Made by a program: the position numbers and the translations under genes. The notes beneath the pieces were generated by a model. It ran no database searches. It saw only the letters and a program-made list of their open reading frames with translations, and was not told where the DNA came from. Shown here piece after piece: positions 16,347 to 26,719 of a stretch of 64,000 nt of DNA (position 1 is the stretch's first letter; every line of letters starts with the position of its first letter). Source of the DNA: Shewanella acanthi. Lineage in GTDB: Bacteria > Pseudomonadota > Gammaproteobacteria > Enterobacterales > Shewanellaceae. The stretch spans positions 2,728,001 to 2,792,000 of the forward strand of contig NZ_CP080413.1 of the NCBI RefSeq assembly GCF_019457475.1, given 5' to 3'.

Positions 16347-18841
16347 CACCGACATCCGAAGCGCTGAAATTAGGCGCGCATAACAGCGAGGCACAAGATG
16401 CCAAGTCACTGCGTATCGCGCTGTTTCTTGGCAATACCTTGCTTGATGATGCTAGGCTTGGCGATGCTGGTCTTAGCGGATTAAGGGATGCTCAAGCGCA
16501 ACATGCCATTGCGCTACAGGCACTGTTTGAATCAAGAGTCCAAATCAACATCGATGATACTGACAGTGCTGAAACAAGAGCAGCTGAAACTACAGCTCCT
16601 GAAACAGACGTTCAAGTAAAACAAGCTGTTAAGCACTCACTTGTGGCTTTGCTAAATGCCCTGCGCCCAGACATTGAAGCGAATAAGCTCATCGAGATAA
16701 GTGCATCTGCGCATATTCAATCTTTGGCTCATTCTTCAACTAAGGGTGCAAATCAGGCTCAAAAACTTTATTTACTTGATGGGCTGCTTGCTGCCCAATT
16801 ATGCCTTCATCCAGAGGCCTATATTTCGGCGTTCAATGAGACAAGCCTTGAAACAAACGCCGAAACGAGCACCAAGGCTTTAGAATCCAGTATTAAAAGC
16901 GCCTTTGCCATGGCCAAGCGCAAGCGCTTTGATGCCATGCATTATTCATTCGAAGTGGGCGGTCTTAACAGCCAGCTTGATACCTTAATTCAAGGGGTGA
17001 GCGCCTTAAGTCTGCGCTCTGTAGAAAATTTAGCGTCACAGGGCTCATTCTCACAGATACAGACACAAACACAGTCACTTGGGCAATCAACCCAGAACGA
17101 GCTAAATAGCGCCCAGGGATATTGGTTTTGCAGGCAGCATCAAGCGCGGGTATTAGGGTTAACCTTGCTCAGTAAAAGTGCCGATCCAACTAGCAATGAA
17201 AAAACCGCTGATAACGATGCCAATGCTCAAGCTGAAAGTGCTCAACCCGCAATTACTGAAACGGTGCAGAGCCTTGTCCTGACCCAGGGCAGTCAACTAA
17301 GCGCTAAGCCATTGCTTACTCAACAGCGTTTATTTATTCCCATCAGTGGCGATAGCATTGAGTACCTTAAGAGTGAACTCCTCAATCTTATAAACCAGGG
17401 CCTTGTAAAAACGCTACAAGGGGAAATGGATACAGATTTCCCCTTAGCCCTCTGCCAGACATGGCTATCGCGCTATCGAGCAAGCGATAAACTCGCGCTA
17501 GTACTGATGGCAACATCTGCAAAGGAATTAATCCAAGAAGCCAACGCCATGCAGGCCTTTATTGAGGGGATTGATGAGAACACCCCGAAAGCATGGAGCT
17601 TCAAAACCCCTGCGGGCAGCTATTTCGCTCATAAGCCACTTGGGGATAAGGGACTGGCCTTCGTTTATCCCGGCGTTGGCACTGTGTACCCCAATATGTT
17701 CAACGACCTGCATAGCTACTTTCCAACGCTTTACCGTGAGCTGGAGCGCGAGGGGGATTTAGCTGCCATGTTGCAGGCTGAAGCCATCTACACGGCGGAT
17801 GTAACAGACACAGACAGGAAGGACATGAGCTTAAGCGAGCAGGCCATTAGCGGAGTTGGCGCAAGTTATGTCTTTACCAAGCTTCTAACCCAAATCTTTG
17901 GCATTAAGCCGCAATTTGCGCTCGGTTATTCCATGGGCGAAGCCGCCATGTGGGCCAGTTTAGATATCTGGCAAACACCCCACGCGCTCATTCACGCAAC
18001 CCAAAACAGCGATATTTTCAACCAGCAGATTTCGGGCAAACTCGAAGCCGTGCGCCATGAATGGGGGCTAAGTGATGATGCGCCTGTGCAGTGGAATAGC
18101 TTTTTAGTGCGCGCGACTGGTGATGAAATCAACGCCGTTTTAACTGAATTCCCGAGGGTGTATCTTGCCATCGAGCAGGGCGATACCTGCATTATTGCTG
18201 GCTGTGAGACGAGCTGTAGACAGCTATTAGCCAAACTCGGAAAGCGCGGCATTGCCAGCAATAAAATAACCGCGATGCACACTGCCCCATCGCTTTCGCA
18301 GCATGCCAAGCTTGAGCAGTTTTATAACCAAGCCATTAAGGATGGGGCAAAACGCAGTCAGATTCGATTTATCAGCGCTTCACAGTCCCAGCCCGTGACT
18401 GTGGATAGCCACCGCATTGCTAAAAGCATTGCCGATACCTTTTGTGCGCCGCTTAATTTTACCGCGCTTATTCAAAATACCTACGCCCAAGGTGCTCGGC
18501 TCTTTGTAGAGGTCGGTGCAGATAGGCAAACCAGTACGCTTATCGATAAAATTTTTCGCCAGCTTGAGCAAAACGCGACACATCAGATTGAACCTGAAGT
18601 TGAACAGCAACATGAACAGGCGATTGCGCTAGCAACCAATGCCAAGGGTGCTGACACTATCACCACCTTGCTCAAGTGCTTAAGTCAGCTAATCAGCCAC
18701 AGAGTGCCTCTTTCAATGACACCTTTGTCACTTGAACACTTGTCACTAAAACATATGTCACTTGCGCCTTTGTCGCCCGCCGCACCGATTTGTTCTTCAA
18801 GCCATTTTTCAAACGTATTTCAAGAAGGAGAACCCCTTTGA
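16343..18841 (+). CDS. pfaB: PUFA synthase acyltransferase PfaB
   Basis: An 832-residue protein with one acyltransferase domain in its second half. The nucleophile Ser530 lies in GYSMGEAA and the domain runs from about 430 (FVYPGVGTVYPNMF) to about 740. The N-terminal 400 residues resemble a degenerate KS-like scaffold and are poorly conserved. PfaB is reported to influence which PUFA is made (EPA or DHA). The start is TTG at 16343, overlapping the pfaA stop as TTGA, with GGAGAAAG upstream; no ATG or GTG is well placed. The C-terminal 30 residues are a Ser/Leu/Thr/Pro-rich tail. Confidence 0.92.
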   Translation: MTPTSEALKLGAHNSEAQDAKSLRIALFLGNTLLDDARLGDAGLSGLRDAQAQHAIALQALFESRVQINIDDTDSAETRAAETTAPETDVQVKQAVKHSLVALLNALRPDIEANKLIEISASAHIQSLAHSSTKGANQAQKLYLLDGLLAAQLCLHPEAYISAFNETSLETNAETSTKALESSIKSAFAMAKRKRFDAMHYSFEVGGLNSQLDTLIQGVSALSLRSVENLASQGSFSQIQTQTQSLGQSTQNELNSAQGYWFCRQHQARVLGLTLLSKSADPTSNEKTADNDANAQAESAQPAITETVQSLVLTQGSQLSAKPLLTQQRLFIPISGDSIEYLKSELLNLINQGLVKTLQGEMDTDFPLALCQTWLSRYRASDKLALVLMATSAKELIQEANAMQAFIEGIDENTPKAWSFKTPAGSYFAHKPLGDKGLAFVYPGVGTVYPNMFNDLHSYFPTLYRELEREGDLAAMLQAEAIYTADVTDTDRKDMSLSEQAISGVGASYVFTKLLTQIFGIKPQFALGYSMGEAAMWASLDIWQTPHALIHATQNSDIFNQQISGKLEAVRHEWGLSDDAPVQWNSFLVRATGDEINAVLTEFPRVYLAIEQGDTCIIAGCETSCRQLLAKLGKRGIASNKITAMHTAPSLSQHAKLEQFYNQAIKDGAKRSQIRFISASQSQPVTVDSHRIAKSIADTFCAPLNFTALIQNTYAQGARLFVEVGADRQTSTLIDKIFRQLEQNATHQIEPEVEQQHEQAIALATNAKGADTITTLLKCLSQLISHRVPLSMTPLSLEHLSLKHMSLAPLSPAAPICSSSHFSNVFQEGEPL

Positions 18842-21800
18842 GTTCTCAGCAACATGTCCCGATTAGCTCACTAGAGAAAGCGCCAAAGGCAGCCCCAAAG
18901 ATTGCCATCGTCGGCCTTGCCGCCCAGTACCCCGATGCCGATACGCCGGAAAAATTCTGGCAGAACCTGCTCGATAAAAGGGATTCCCGCAGTCAAATTG
19001 ATGCGGCTAAACTGGGCGCCAATCCAGAGGATTACCAAGGTGTTCAGGGCGAGAATGACCGTTTTTACTGCGACAAAGGCGGTTATATTCAAAACTTCCG
19101 CTTCGACCCCACGGGTTATCAGCTGCCAGAAGCGCACTTTGCTGGGTTAGATGAAAGCTTTTTATGGGCGCTGCAATGCAGTAAAAAAGCGCTTATCGAT
19201 GCAGGCGTGAACTTAAATAACCCAGTGCTTGTACGCACTGGGGTGGTGATGGGCACCCTCTCCTTCCCAACGGCGAGTTCAAACGAGCTGTTTTTACCGA
19301 TTTACCACCAAGCCGTTGAAAAGGCCTTAAAAACCAAACTTAAGCAGCCTAAGTTTGAGTTAACGCCCTTTAGCAATAACGACAACATTGCCCCACAAGT
19401 GACAGGGCAGCAAAAGGCGGCAAATGGCGCCATCGCCCATACGGCATCAAAGCTGTTGAGTGACGCCTTAGGTCTTGGCGGCGCGCAGCTTAGTCTCGAT
19501 GCGGCCTGCGCAAGCTCAGTCTATGCCCTAAAACTTGCCTGTGATTACTTAACCACGGGCAAGGCGGATATGATGCTCGCGGGCGCCGTCTCGGGCGCAG
19601 ATCCCTTCTTTATCAATATGGGATTCTCGATTTTCCACGCCTATCCCGACCATGGCATTTCAGCCCCCTTTGATCGCAATAGCAAAGGCTTATTCGCGGG
19701 TGAAGGCGCTGGCGTATTAGTGCTTAAACGCTTAGAAGATGCACAGCGCGATGGCGATAAAATCTATGCGGTGGTAAGTGGCATTGGTCTATCAAACGAT
19801 GGAAAGGGGCAGTTTGTGCTTAGCCCCAACAGCAAGGGGCAAGTGCAGGCTTTCGAGCGCGCCTATGCTGCGGCCAATACTCACCCAAGCTCCATCGAAG
19901 TGATTGAATGTCACGCAACCGGCACACCGCTCGGCGATAAGGTTGAGCTGACCTCGATGGAACGTTTTTTCGAGGACAAACTCGAAGGCTGCAAGGCGCC
20001 ATTGATTGGTTCAGCCAAATCGAACCTTGGACACTTGCTGACCGCTGCTGGCATGCCTGGGATCATGAAAATGATCTTTGCGATGCGCTTAGGAATCCTG
20101 CCGCCAAGTATCAATTTATCAGCGCCAATTTCATCGCCCAAGGGGCTCTTTAGCAGTAATAATCTGCCGACTGAGCTGCACGCTTGGCCTGATAAAACGG
20201 GGAACGACCGTCGCCGTGCAGGGGTATCTGTCTTTGGTTTTGGTGGCTGTAATGCCCACCTGCTGCTCGAATCCTACAATGCGAACGACGCAGAGAAAGC
20301 CGCATCTAAAGAGAGCACAGCCAAAGGCGAATTTAAGCAAACGCCGCTCAATATCATTGGCCTTGCAGCCCACTTCGGTCCATTAGCCTCCATCAATGCG
20401 TTGGATAATAGCCTTAAAGCTAAACAAGATGCCTTTATCCCGCTGCCGCCAAAACGCTGGAAGGGACTTGATAAACACCCTGAAATCCTTAAGCAATTTG
20501 GCCTTGAGCCAAGTGTAGGTATTAAAGGCGCCTATATTGAGCAATTCGATTTCGATTTTCTGCGCTTTAAGGTGCCGCCTAATGAGGATGACAGACTGAT
20601 CTCCCAGCAGCTGCTGCTGATAAAGGTGGCCGATGAGGCGATTCGCGATGCTAAGCTCGCCCCAGGTAGTAAAGTAGCTGTCTTAGTTGCGATGGAAACC
20701 GAGCTTGAGCTGCATCAATTCCGCGGCCGAGTGAATCTGCATACCCAGCTGGCACAGAGTCTTTCAAAGCAAGGGGTTAAGCTCTCTAATGAGGAATACC
20801 AAGCCCTCGAAGCCATTGCGATGGACAGCGTGCTCGATGCCGCCAAGCTCAATCAATACACCAGCTTTATTGGCAATATTATGGCGTCTCGCATCGCCTC
20901 GCTTTGGGACTTCAATGGGCCTGCATTTACCATTTCAGCGGCGGAGCAATCGGTCGCCCGCTGTATTGATGTGGCGCAAAACTTACTCTCCCAAGAAGCC
21001 CTCGACGGAGTCGTCATTGCAGCGGTGGATTTAAGTGGCAGCATAGAACAGGTGGTGCTGAAAAACGCCATTGCCAAGGTGGATTTGAGCGCAAGCGTGG
21101 ACCAATCGAGCCAAAATAAGCACAAAGCAAACCAATGGAAGACCGGTGAAGGAGCTGGTGCCATAGTCCTCAGTTCCAATCAAAAAGCCCTAGGCTATGG
21201 CCAAATCAATGGCCTAGTATTTGGCGCTCATCATCAACTCGCTAACAGCTTAGATAGATTACTGACTGAAACGACTCTGGCAAGCCATGCTGGTGAGAAT
21301 GTGATTAACCTTGTCGAACAATGTATTGCGCCTGAGGAATTGCTCGAATCAACTCAAGGATCATCCCAATTAACGCTCCCCGATGCTCAATTCAGTCAGG
21401 TCGCCCATACCCTAGGGCATAACTTTGCCGCCGCGGGGATGGCCAGTATATTAAGTGCCCTCCTAACTCTTAAAATTCAGGCTCAAAAAAATCAGGCTCT
21501 TAACTCACAACGTCAAGCATTGGTATCGACCCAAAGCCCAGGCGTGAGTTCCTTACTGCTCTTAAGTCAGGATGCTATTCAAGCAAAGCAGCTTGAGCAG
21601 CGCCTGACTCAAGACTTAAGCCATAGCGAGCAAAAGCAGCTGATAAAACAGGTGACCTTAGGCGGCCGCGATATCTATCAATATATTGTCGATGCGCCAC
21701 TTGCACGGCTCGACGCCATTCAACTCAAGATGCAGCAGTTACAGCCCTTAAAACAGATTGAAAGCCCTGCGGCTTTAGCAACGAGCACTGTAACAACGAG

Positions 21801-24800
21801 CGCGTCAAATGCAGCTGCAGATATTCAAAAAGCAGATTCTATAAAAACAGATAGTGAAAAAACGTTTATAACAGAGACCTTTAGCGGTATGTCATCTTTC
21901 CCAACTCACTTAACAAATACAGCTAGCACTGAAGGCACCACAAGGCTTGCGCCGCAGCCCTCAGACAGCGCTGCATTTTTGCAAAATCAGCAACTTGCCC
22001 GTGAGGCGCATTTGGCCTTTTTACAGAGCCGCGAACAGGGGCTTAAATTGGCTGATGCACTGTTAAAGGCACAATTTGCCTCTGGTACCACTGCAAGCTC
22101 ATTTGCAGCGCAATCTGTGACGAACAGTGCGATAACTCATGCGATAAAGAGTGAATCAAACTGTGCTACGCCAATCCCAGCGCATAAATCCACGAATACC
22201 TCAGAGCTTGCACCTAATCATGCTAGAGTGCAGCCCTACACGCCGCCTATTCCTGCGCTTAAGCCCTGCATTTGGGATTACCATGACTTAGTGGAATACG
22301 CCGAGGGTGATATTGCCAAGGTCTTTGGCAAAGACTACGCCATTATTGACAGTTATTCGCGCCGCGTGCGTCTACCGACCTCTGACTACCTGCTGGTGTC
22401 GCGGGTGACTAAGCTCAACGCACAGATGAATCGCTATCAGCCGAGCACTATGACGACCGAGTACGACATTCCGGTGGATGCGCCCTTCCTCGTCGACGGT
22501 CAAATCCCTTGGGCGGTTGCGGTGGAATCCGGTCAATGCGATCTCATGCTCATCAGTTACTTAGGCATCGACTTTGAAAACAAGGGCGAGCGCGTCTATC
22601 GCCTGCTCGATTGCACCCTGACCTTCCTTGGCGATTTACCCCGTGGCGGCGATACCCTACGTTACGATATTTCCATCAATCACTTTGCCCGAAATGGCGA
22701 TACTCTGCTGTTCTTCTTCTCCTACGAATGTTTTGTGGGCGATAAGTTGATCCTAAAAATGGATGGTGGCTGCGCGGGCTTCTTTACCGATAAAGAGCTC
22801 ACCGATGGCAAAGGCGTTATCCGCACCGATGCCGAAATCAAAGCAAGGGATGAGGCACAATTAGCCCTTGCAAATGAATATGCCCGAACTGGCAATAAGC
22901 CACGCTTCAAGCCGCTGCTTAATTGCGCGCAAACGGCCTTTAGCTACAGTCAAATCCATCGCTTACTTAGCGCCGATATCGGCGGCTGTTTTGGTGGTGA
23001 GCACGCGGCCTATCAGGCGAAGTTTGGTGTTCAACCTTCGCTGTGCTTCGCCTCAGAAAAGTTCCTGATGATTGAGCATGTGAGCAGACTCGAGGTCCAC
23101 GGCGGCGCTTGGGGCTTAGGCTTTGTCGAAGGCCATAAACAATTAGAGGCCAACCACTGGTATTTCCCTTGCCACTTTAAGGGCGACCAAGTCATGGCAG
23201 GCTCATTGATGGCGGAAGGCTGCGGCCAGTTACTGCAATTCTTTATGCTCCATACTGGTATGCACGTGAATGTTAACAATGGCCGCTTCCAACCCCTTGA
23301 AAACGCATCGCAAAAAGTCCGTTGCCGCGGTCAAGTGCTGCCTCAATCGGGTACGCTCACCTATCGCATGGAAGTCACGGAAATCGGCATGAGTCCACGC
23401 CCCTATGCTAAGGCCAATATCGATATTCTGCTAAATGGCAAAGTGGTGGTGGATTTCCAAAACCTTGGGGTGATGATTAAAGAAGAAGCGCAGTGTACCC
23501 GTTACTCGTCTCCCGCTATGCAAGCCACGTTGACTCCGGAAACTGCAGAACTAAACGCTCAGGAAAACAAACACATAAACAACCCTGTAAATAACGAGGC
23601 CAACATTCAAGTGGCCCCACTAATGGCGCAAATTCCCGATCTCACCGCTCAAAGCAATAAGGGCGTTATTCCCCTTAAGCATGTGGCGGCACCGATTGCA
23701 CCGCAGGGCTCAAAATATGCTAACCGGGTACCCGATACCCTACCGTTTACCCCCTATCATTTGTTTGAGTTTGCCACCGGTGATATCGAAAACTGCTTCG
23801 GCGAAGATTTTAGCATTTACCGCGGTTTAATTCCGCCGCGCACGCCGTGTGGCGATTTGCAGCTCACCACCCGTGTAGTCGCGATTGAAGGTAAAAGGGG
23901 CGAACTGAAAAAACCGTCTTCCTGTATCGCAGAATATGAAGTGCCAAGGGATGCGTGGTATTACGCGAAAAATAGCCACGCAAGCCTGATGCCCTACTCT
24001 GTGCTGATGGAAATTTCTCTGCAGCCCAATGGGTTTATCTCGGGCTATATGGGCACGACCTTAGGCTTTGTGGGGCAAGAGTTATTCTTCCGTAACCTCG
24101 ACGGTAACGGCACCTTGCTACGTGAAGTCGATTTACGCGGCAAAACCATTGTCAACGACTCGCGCCTTCTCAGCACTGTGATTGCGGGCAGCAATATCAT
24201 TCAAAACTTCAGCTTTGAGCTGAGCTGTGATGGTGAGCCCTTCTACCGCGGCAATGCGGTGTTCGGCTACTTTAAAGGCGATGCACTTAAGAATCAGCTA
24301 GGGATTGATAACGGCCGAATTACGCAGGCGTGGCATAGGGAACGTGGTATAAAAGCCGACTGCCAAATCAATCTATTGGATAAAAATGGCCGCAGTTTTG
24401 TCGCCCCAGTTGGTAAACCACATTACCGCCTCGCGGGTGGCCAACTTAACTTTATCGACCATGTTGAAATTGTTAATAGCGGCGGTAAGGCGGGCTTAGG
24501 TTATTTATATGCCGAGCGTACCATTGACCCGAGTGATTGGTTCTTCCAATTCCATTTCCATCAGGACCCTGTAATGCCAGGCTCCCTCGGGGTGGAGGCG
24601 ATTATCGAGTTAATGCAGACCTATGCCATCGAAAAGGATTTAGGCGCGGGCTTTACCAATCCCAAATTTGGCCAAATTCTGTCGACCATAAAATGGAAAT
24701 ACCGTGGTCAAATTAATCCCTTAAACAAACAGATGTCGCTGGATGTCCATATCACCAGCATCGAAGATAAAGACGGAAAACGCATTATTAAGGGCGATGC

Positions 24801-24870
24801 CAACCTGAGTAAGGATGGCCTTCGCATCTATGAAGTGACCGATATCGCTATCTGCATTGAGGAAGCCTAA
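18838..24870 (+). CDS. pfaC: PUFA synthase subunit PfaC (KS-CLF-DH-DH)
   Basis: A 2010-residue synthase subunit. Domains: ketosynthase (about 20-480; Cys224 in DAACASSVYAL); a KS-like chain length factor (about 500-930) where the nucleophile position reads Glu703-Gln704 (SAAEQSVARC), so it cannot condense; then two FabA-type hotdog dehydratases with catalytic His1446 (CHFKGDQVMAGS) and His1906 (HFHQDPVMPGS). The FabA-like domains set the cis double bonds by dehydration/isomerisation. I place the start at TTG 18838, overlapping the pfaB stop (TTGA), with AAGGAG at 18825-18830 and 7-base spacing. The longer frame from 18790 lies inside pfaB. Confidence 0.95.
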   Translation: MSSQQHVPISSLEKAPKAAPKIAIVGLAAQYPDADTPEKFWQNLLDKRDSRSQIDAAKLGANPEDYQGVQGENDRFYCDKGGYIQNFRFDPTGYQLPEAHFAGLDESFLWALQCSKKALIDAGVNLNNPVLVRTGVVMGTLSFPTASSNELFLPIYHQAVEKALKTKLKQPKFELTPFSNNDNIAPQVTGQQKAANGAIAHTASKLLSDALGLGGAQLSLDAACASSVYALKLACDYLTTGKADMMLAGAVSGADPFFINMGFSIFHAYPDHGISAPFDRNSKGLFAGEGAGVLVLKRLEDAQRDGDKIYAVVSGIGLSNDGKGQFVLSPNSKGQVQAFERAYAAANTHPSSIEVIECHATGTPLGDKVELTSMERFFEDKLEGCKAPLIGSAKSNLGHLLTAAGMPGIMKMIFAMRLGILPPSINLSAPISSPKGLFSSNNLPTELHAWPDKTGNDRRRAGVSVFGFGGCNAHLLLESYNANDAEKAASKESTAKGEFKQTPLNIIGLAAHFGPLASINALDNSLKAKQDAFIPLPPKRWKGLDKHPEILKQFGLEPSVGIKGAYIEQFDFDFLRFKVPPNEDDRLISQQLLLIKVADEAIRDAKLAPGSKVAVLVAMETELELHQFRGRVNLHTQLAQSLSKQGVKLSNEEYQALEAIAMDSVLDAAKLNQYTSFIGNIMASRIASLWDFNGPAFTISAAEQSVARCIDVAQNLLSQEALDGVVIAAVDLSGSIEQVVLKNAIAKVDLSASVDQSSQNKHKANQWKTGEGAGAIVLSSNQKALGYGQINGLVFGAHHQLANSLDRLLTETTLASHAGENVINLVEQCIAPEELLESTQGSSQLTLPDAQFSQVAHTLGHNFAAAGMASILSALLTLKIQAQKNQALNSQRQALVSTQSPGVSSLLLLSQDAIQAKQLEQRLTQDLSHSEQKQLIKQVTLGGRDIYQYIVDAPLARLDAIQLKMQQLQPLKQIESPAALATSTVTTSASNAAADIQKADSIKTDSEKTFITETFSGMSSFPTHLTNTASTEGTTRLAPQPSDSAAFLQNQQLAREAHLAFLQSREQGLKLADALLKAQFASGTTASSFAAQSVTNSAITHAIKSESNCATPIPAHKSTNTSELAPNHARVQPYTPPIPALKPCIWDYHDLVEYAEGDIAKVFGKDYAIIDSYSRRVRLPTSDYLLVSRVTKLNAQMNRYQPSTMTTEYDIPVDAPFLVDGQIPWAVAVESGQCDLMLISYLGIDFENKGERVYRLLDCTLTFLGDLPRGGDTLRYDISINHFARNGDTLLFFFSYECFVGDKLILKMDGGCAGFFTDKELTDGKGVIRTDAEIKARDEAQLALANEYARTGNKPRFKPLLNCAQTAFSYSQIHRLLSADIGGCFGGEHAAYQAKFGVQPSLCFASEKFLMIEHVSRLEVHGGAWGLGFVEGHKQLEANHWYFPCHFKGDQVMAGSLMAEGCGQLLQFFMLHTGMHVNVNNGRFQPLENASQKVRCRGQVLPQSGTLTYRMEVTEIGMSPRPYAKANIDILLNGKVVVDFQNLGVMIKEEAQCTRYSSPAMQATLTPETAELNAQENKHINNPVNNEANIQVAPLMAQIPDLTAQSNKGVIPLKHVAAPIAPQGSKYANRVPDTLPFTPYHLFEFATGDIENCFGEDFSIYRGLIPPRTPCGDLQLTTRVVAIEGKRGELKKPSSCIAEYEVPRDAWYYAKNSHASLMPYSVLMEISLQPNGFISGYMGTTLGFVGQELFFRNLDGNGTLLREVDLRGKTIVNDSRLLSTVIAGSNIIQNFSFELSCDGEPFYRGNAVFGYFKGDALKNQLGIDNGRITQAWHRERGIKADCQINLLDKNGRSFVAPVGKPHYRLAGGQLNFIDHVEIVNSGGKAGLGYLYAERTIDPSDWFFQFHFHQDPVMPGSLGVEAIIELMQTYAIEKDLGAGFTNPKFGQILSTIKWKYRGQINPLNKQMSLDVHITSIEDKDGKRIIKGDANLSKDGLRIYEVTDIAICIEEA

Positions 24871-24963
24871 CTCGGCTTAACTTAAGCTGATTTAACGCAT
24901 TCGACTTTAACCACTGCGGCATAACAATTTAGGCCCCAAACACGCAAAAGTGAAAAGCCCAAC

Positions 24964-26616
24964 ATGACAAACGCAACACTCGATAACAATAAACTCAGTC
25001 CTTGGCCATGGCAGGTGAGCGATGCCGCCATTAGCTTCGATGCCGAAACGTTAAGTAAAAAACTCAAAGATCTCAATCAGGCCTGCTACTTGGTCAATCA
25101 TGCCGAAAAGGGCTTAGGCATTGCCCAAAGCGCCGAGGTTGTCGGCCTTGCTGAGCCTCAAAGTGCTAAGGAACTTGAGTCAAATCATGGATGGCACCCA
25201 GTGAGCGCCTTCGCCCCCGCCCTTGGCACCCAAAGCTTAGGTGACAGTAATTTTCGCCGCGTGCATGGAGTAAAATACGCCTACTACGCGGGCGCGATGG
25301 CCAATGGTATTGCCTCGGAAGAGCTAGTTATCGCCCTAGGGCAAGCAGGTATATTGTGCTCCTTTGGCGCGGCGGGACTAATCCCATCTCGAGTCGAAGC
25401 GGCCATTAACCGCATTCAAGCGGCACTACCCAATGGCCCTTACGCCTTTAACTTAATTCACAGCCCGAGCGAACCCGCCCTAGAGCGTGGTAGCGTTGAG
25501 CTATTCCTCAAGCATAAAGTGCGCACGGTTGAAGCCTCCGCCTTCCTCGCCTTAACGCCGCAAATCGTTTACTACCGCGCCGCGGGGTTAAGCCGCGATG
25601 CCAATGGCGAGATTGTGATTGGCAATAAAGTGATAGCGAAAATCAGCCGCACCGAAGTCGCCACTAAGTTTATGGAGCCAGCTCCAGTCAAAATGCTGCA
25701 GCAATTGGTCAATGAAGGGCTTATCAGCGAAGACCAAATGGCGATGGCGCAATCAGTGCCTATGGCCGATGACATTACCGCAGAAGCCGATTCCGGTGGT
25801 CACACCGACAATCGCCCACTGGTTACTTTGCTGCCCACCATCTTGGCCCTTAAGGATGCAATCCAAGCCAAATACCAATACAAAACCCCCATTCGCGTCG
25901 GTGCGGGCGGTGGTATCGGTACGCCCGATGCGGCGCTCGCCACCTTCAACATGGGCGCGGCCTACATAGTCACAGGCTCGATTAACCAAGCCTGCGTCGA
26001 AGCGGGCGCGAGCGAGCATACCCGTAAGTTACTCTCGACCACGGAAATGGCCGATGTGACTATGGCGCCAGCCGCCGATATGTTCGAAATGGGCGTTAAA
26101 TTACAAGTCGTTAAGCGCGGCACCCTGTTCCCTATGCGGGCCAACAAACTCTATGAGATTTACACCCGCTATGACTCAATCGAAGCCATCCCCTTGGATG
26201 AGCGTCAAAAGCTTGAAGAGCAGGTTTTTCGCGCATCCCTAGATGAAATTTGGGCGGGCACGGTTGCCCACTTTAATGAGCGCGATCCTAAGCAAATCGA
26301 GCGCGCATTGGATAATCCAAAACGCAAGATGGCACTGATTTTCCGCTGGTATTTGGGTCTTTCGAGCCGCTGGTCAAACACGGGCGAAATCGGCCGTGAA
26401 ATGGATTATCAAATTTGGGCTGGTCCTGCACTTGGCGCCTTTAATGCCTGGGCCAAGGGCAGCTACTTAGACGATTACCGCGAGCGAAATGCGGTCGATT
26501 TAGCGAAACACTTAATGCTCGGCGCCGCCTATCAGGCGCGAATTAACCTGTTGTTATCCCAAGGAGTGACAATTCCTGTGAGCCTGCAACGCTGGAAACC
26601 ATTACAGCGCTGCTAA
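24964..26616 (+). CDS. pfaD: PUFA synthase enoyl reductase PfaD
   Basis: A 550-residue FMN-dependent TIM-barrel protein of the 2-nitropropane dioxygenase/enoyl reductase superfamily. It is the trans-acting enoyl reductase of PUFA synthases and reduces enoyl-ACP intermediates with NAD(P)H. Visible motifs are GILCSFGAAGLIPSRVEAAI (about 130-149), ADSGGHTDNRP (flavin/active site, about 275-285) and RVGAGGGIGTPDAA (phosphate binding, about 316-329). It is the last gene of the operon, 93 bases after pfaC, and is followed by a terminator. The ribosome binding site is weak (GTGAAAAG). The length equals the usual PfaD. Confidence 0.95.
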   Translation: MTNATLDNNKLSPWPWQVSDAAISFDAETLSKKLKDLNQACYLVNHAEKGLGIAQSAEVVGLAEPQSAKELESNHGWHPVSAFAPALGTQSLGDSNFRRVHGVKYAYYAGAMANGIASEELVIALGQAGILCSFGAAGLIPSRVEAAINRIQAALPNGPYAFNLIHSPSEPALERGSVELFLKHKVRTVEASAFLALTPQIVYYRAAGLSRDANGEIVIGNKVIAKISRTEVATKFMEPAPVKMLQQLVNEGLISEDQMAMAQSVPMADDITAEADSGGHTDNRPLVTLLPTILALKDAIQAKYQYKTPIRVGAGGGIGTPDAALATFNMGAAYIVTGSINQACVEAGASEHTRKLLSTTEMADVTMAPAADMFEMGVKLQVVKRGTLFPMRANKLYEIYTRYDSIEAIPLDERQKLEEQVFRASLDEIWAGTVAHFNERDPKQIERALDNPKRKMALIFRWYLGLSSRWSNTGEIGREMDYQIWAGPALGAFNAWAKGSYLDDYRERNAVDLAKHLMLGAAYQARINLLLSQGVTIPVSLQRWKPLQRC

Positions 26617-26648
26617 CTGTTGTATCAGTTTTAAGATACCATAATCAA

Positions 26649-26675
26649 TAAAACCAGCTGCGGCTGGTTTTATTG
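26649..26675 (+). terminator. Terminator of the pfa operon
   Basis: AAAACCAGC-TGCG-GCTGGTTTTA hairpin directly after pfaD, with a T-run on the plus side. It closes a transcription unit that would begin upstream of pfaR, about 19 kb. Confidence 0.8.
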
Positions 26676-26719
26676 TTGCTAAGCATGAAATACTCACCCA
26701 GCGCTTAAGGTCAAACCTA

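Noticed and set aside
8331..24870. Many open frames of 60-108 codons antisense or out of frame within pfaA, pfaB and pfaC
   Set aside because: They lie wholly inside genes with strong domain evidence and show the composition expected of shadow frames in GC-balanced coding DNA.
24882..25076. Minus-strand 64-codon frame at the pfaC-pfaD junction
   Set aside because: It overlaps the start of pfaD and has no family resemblance or ribosome binding site.
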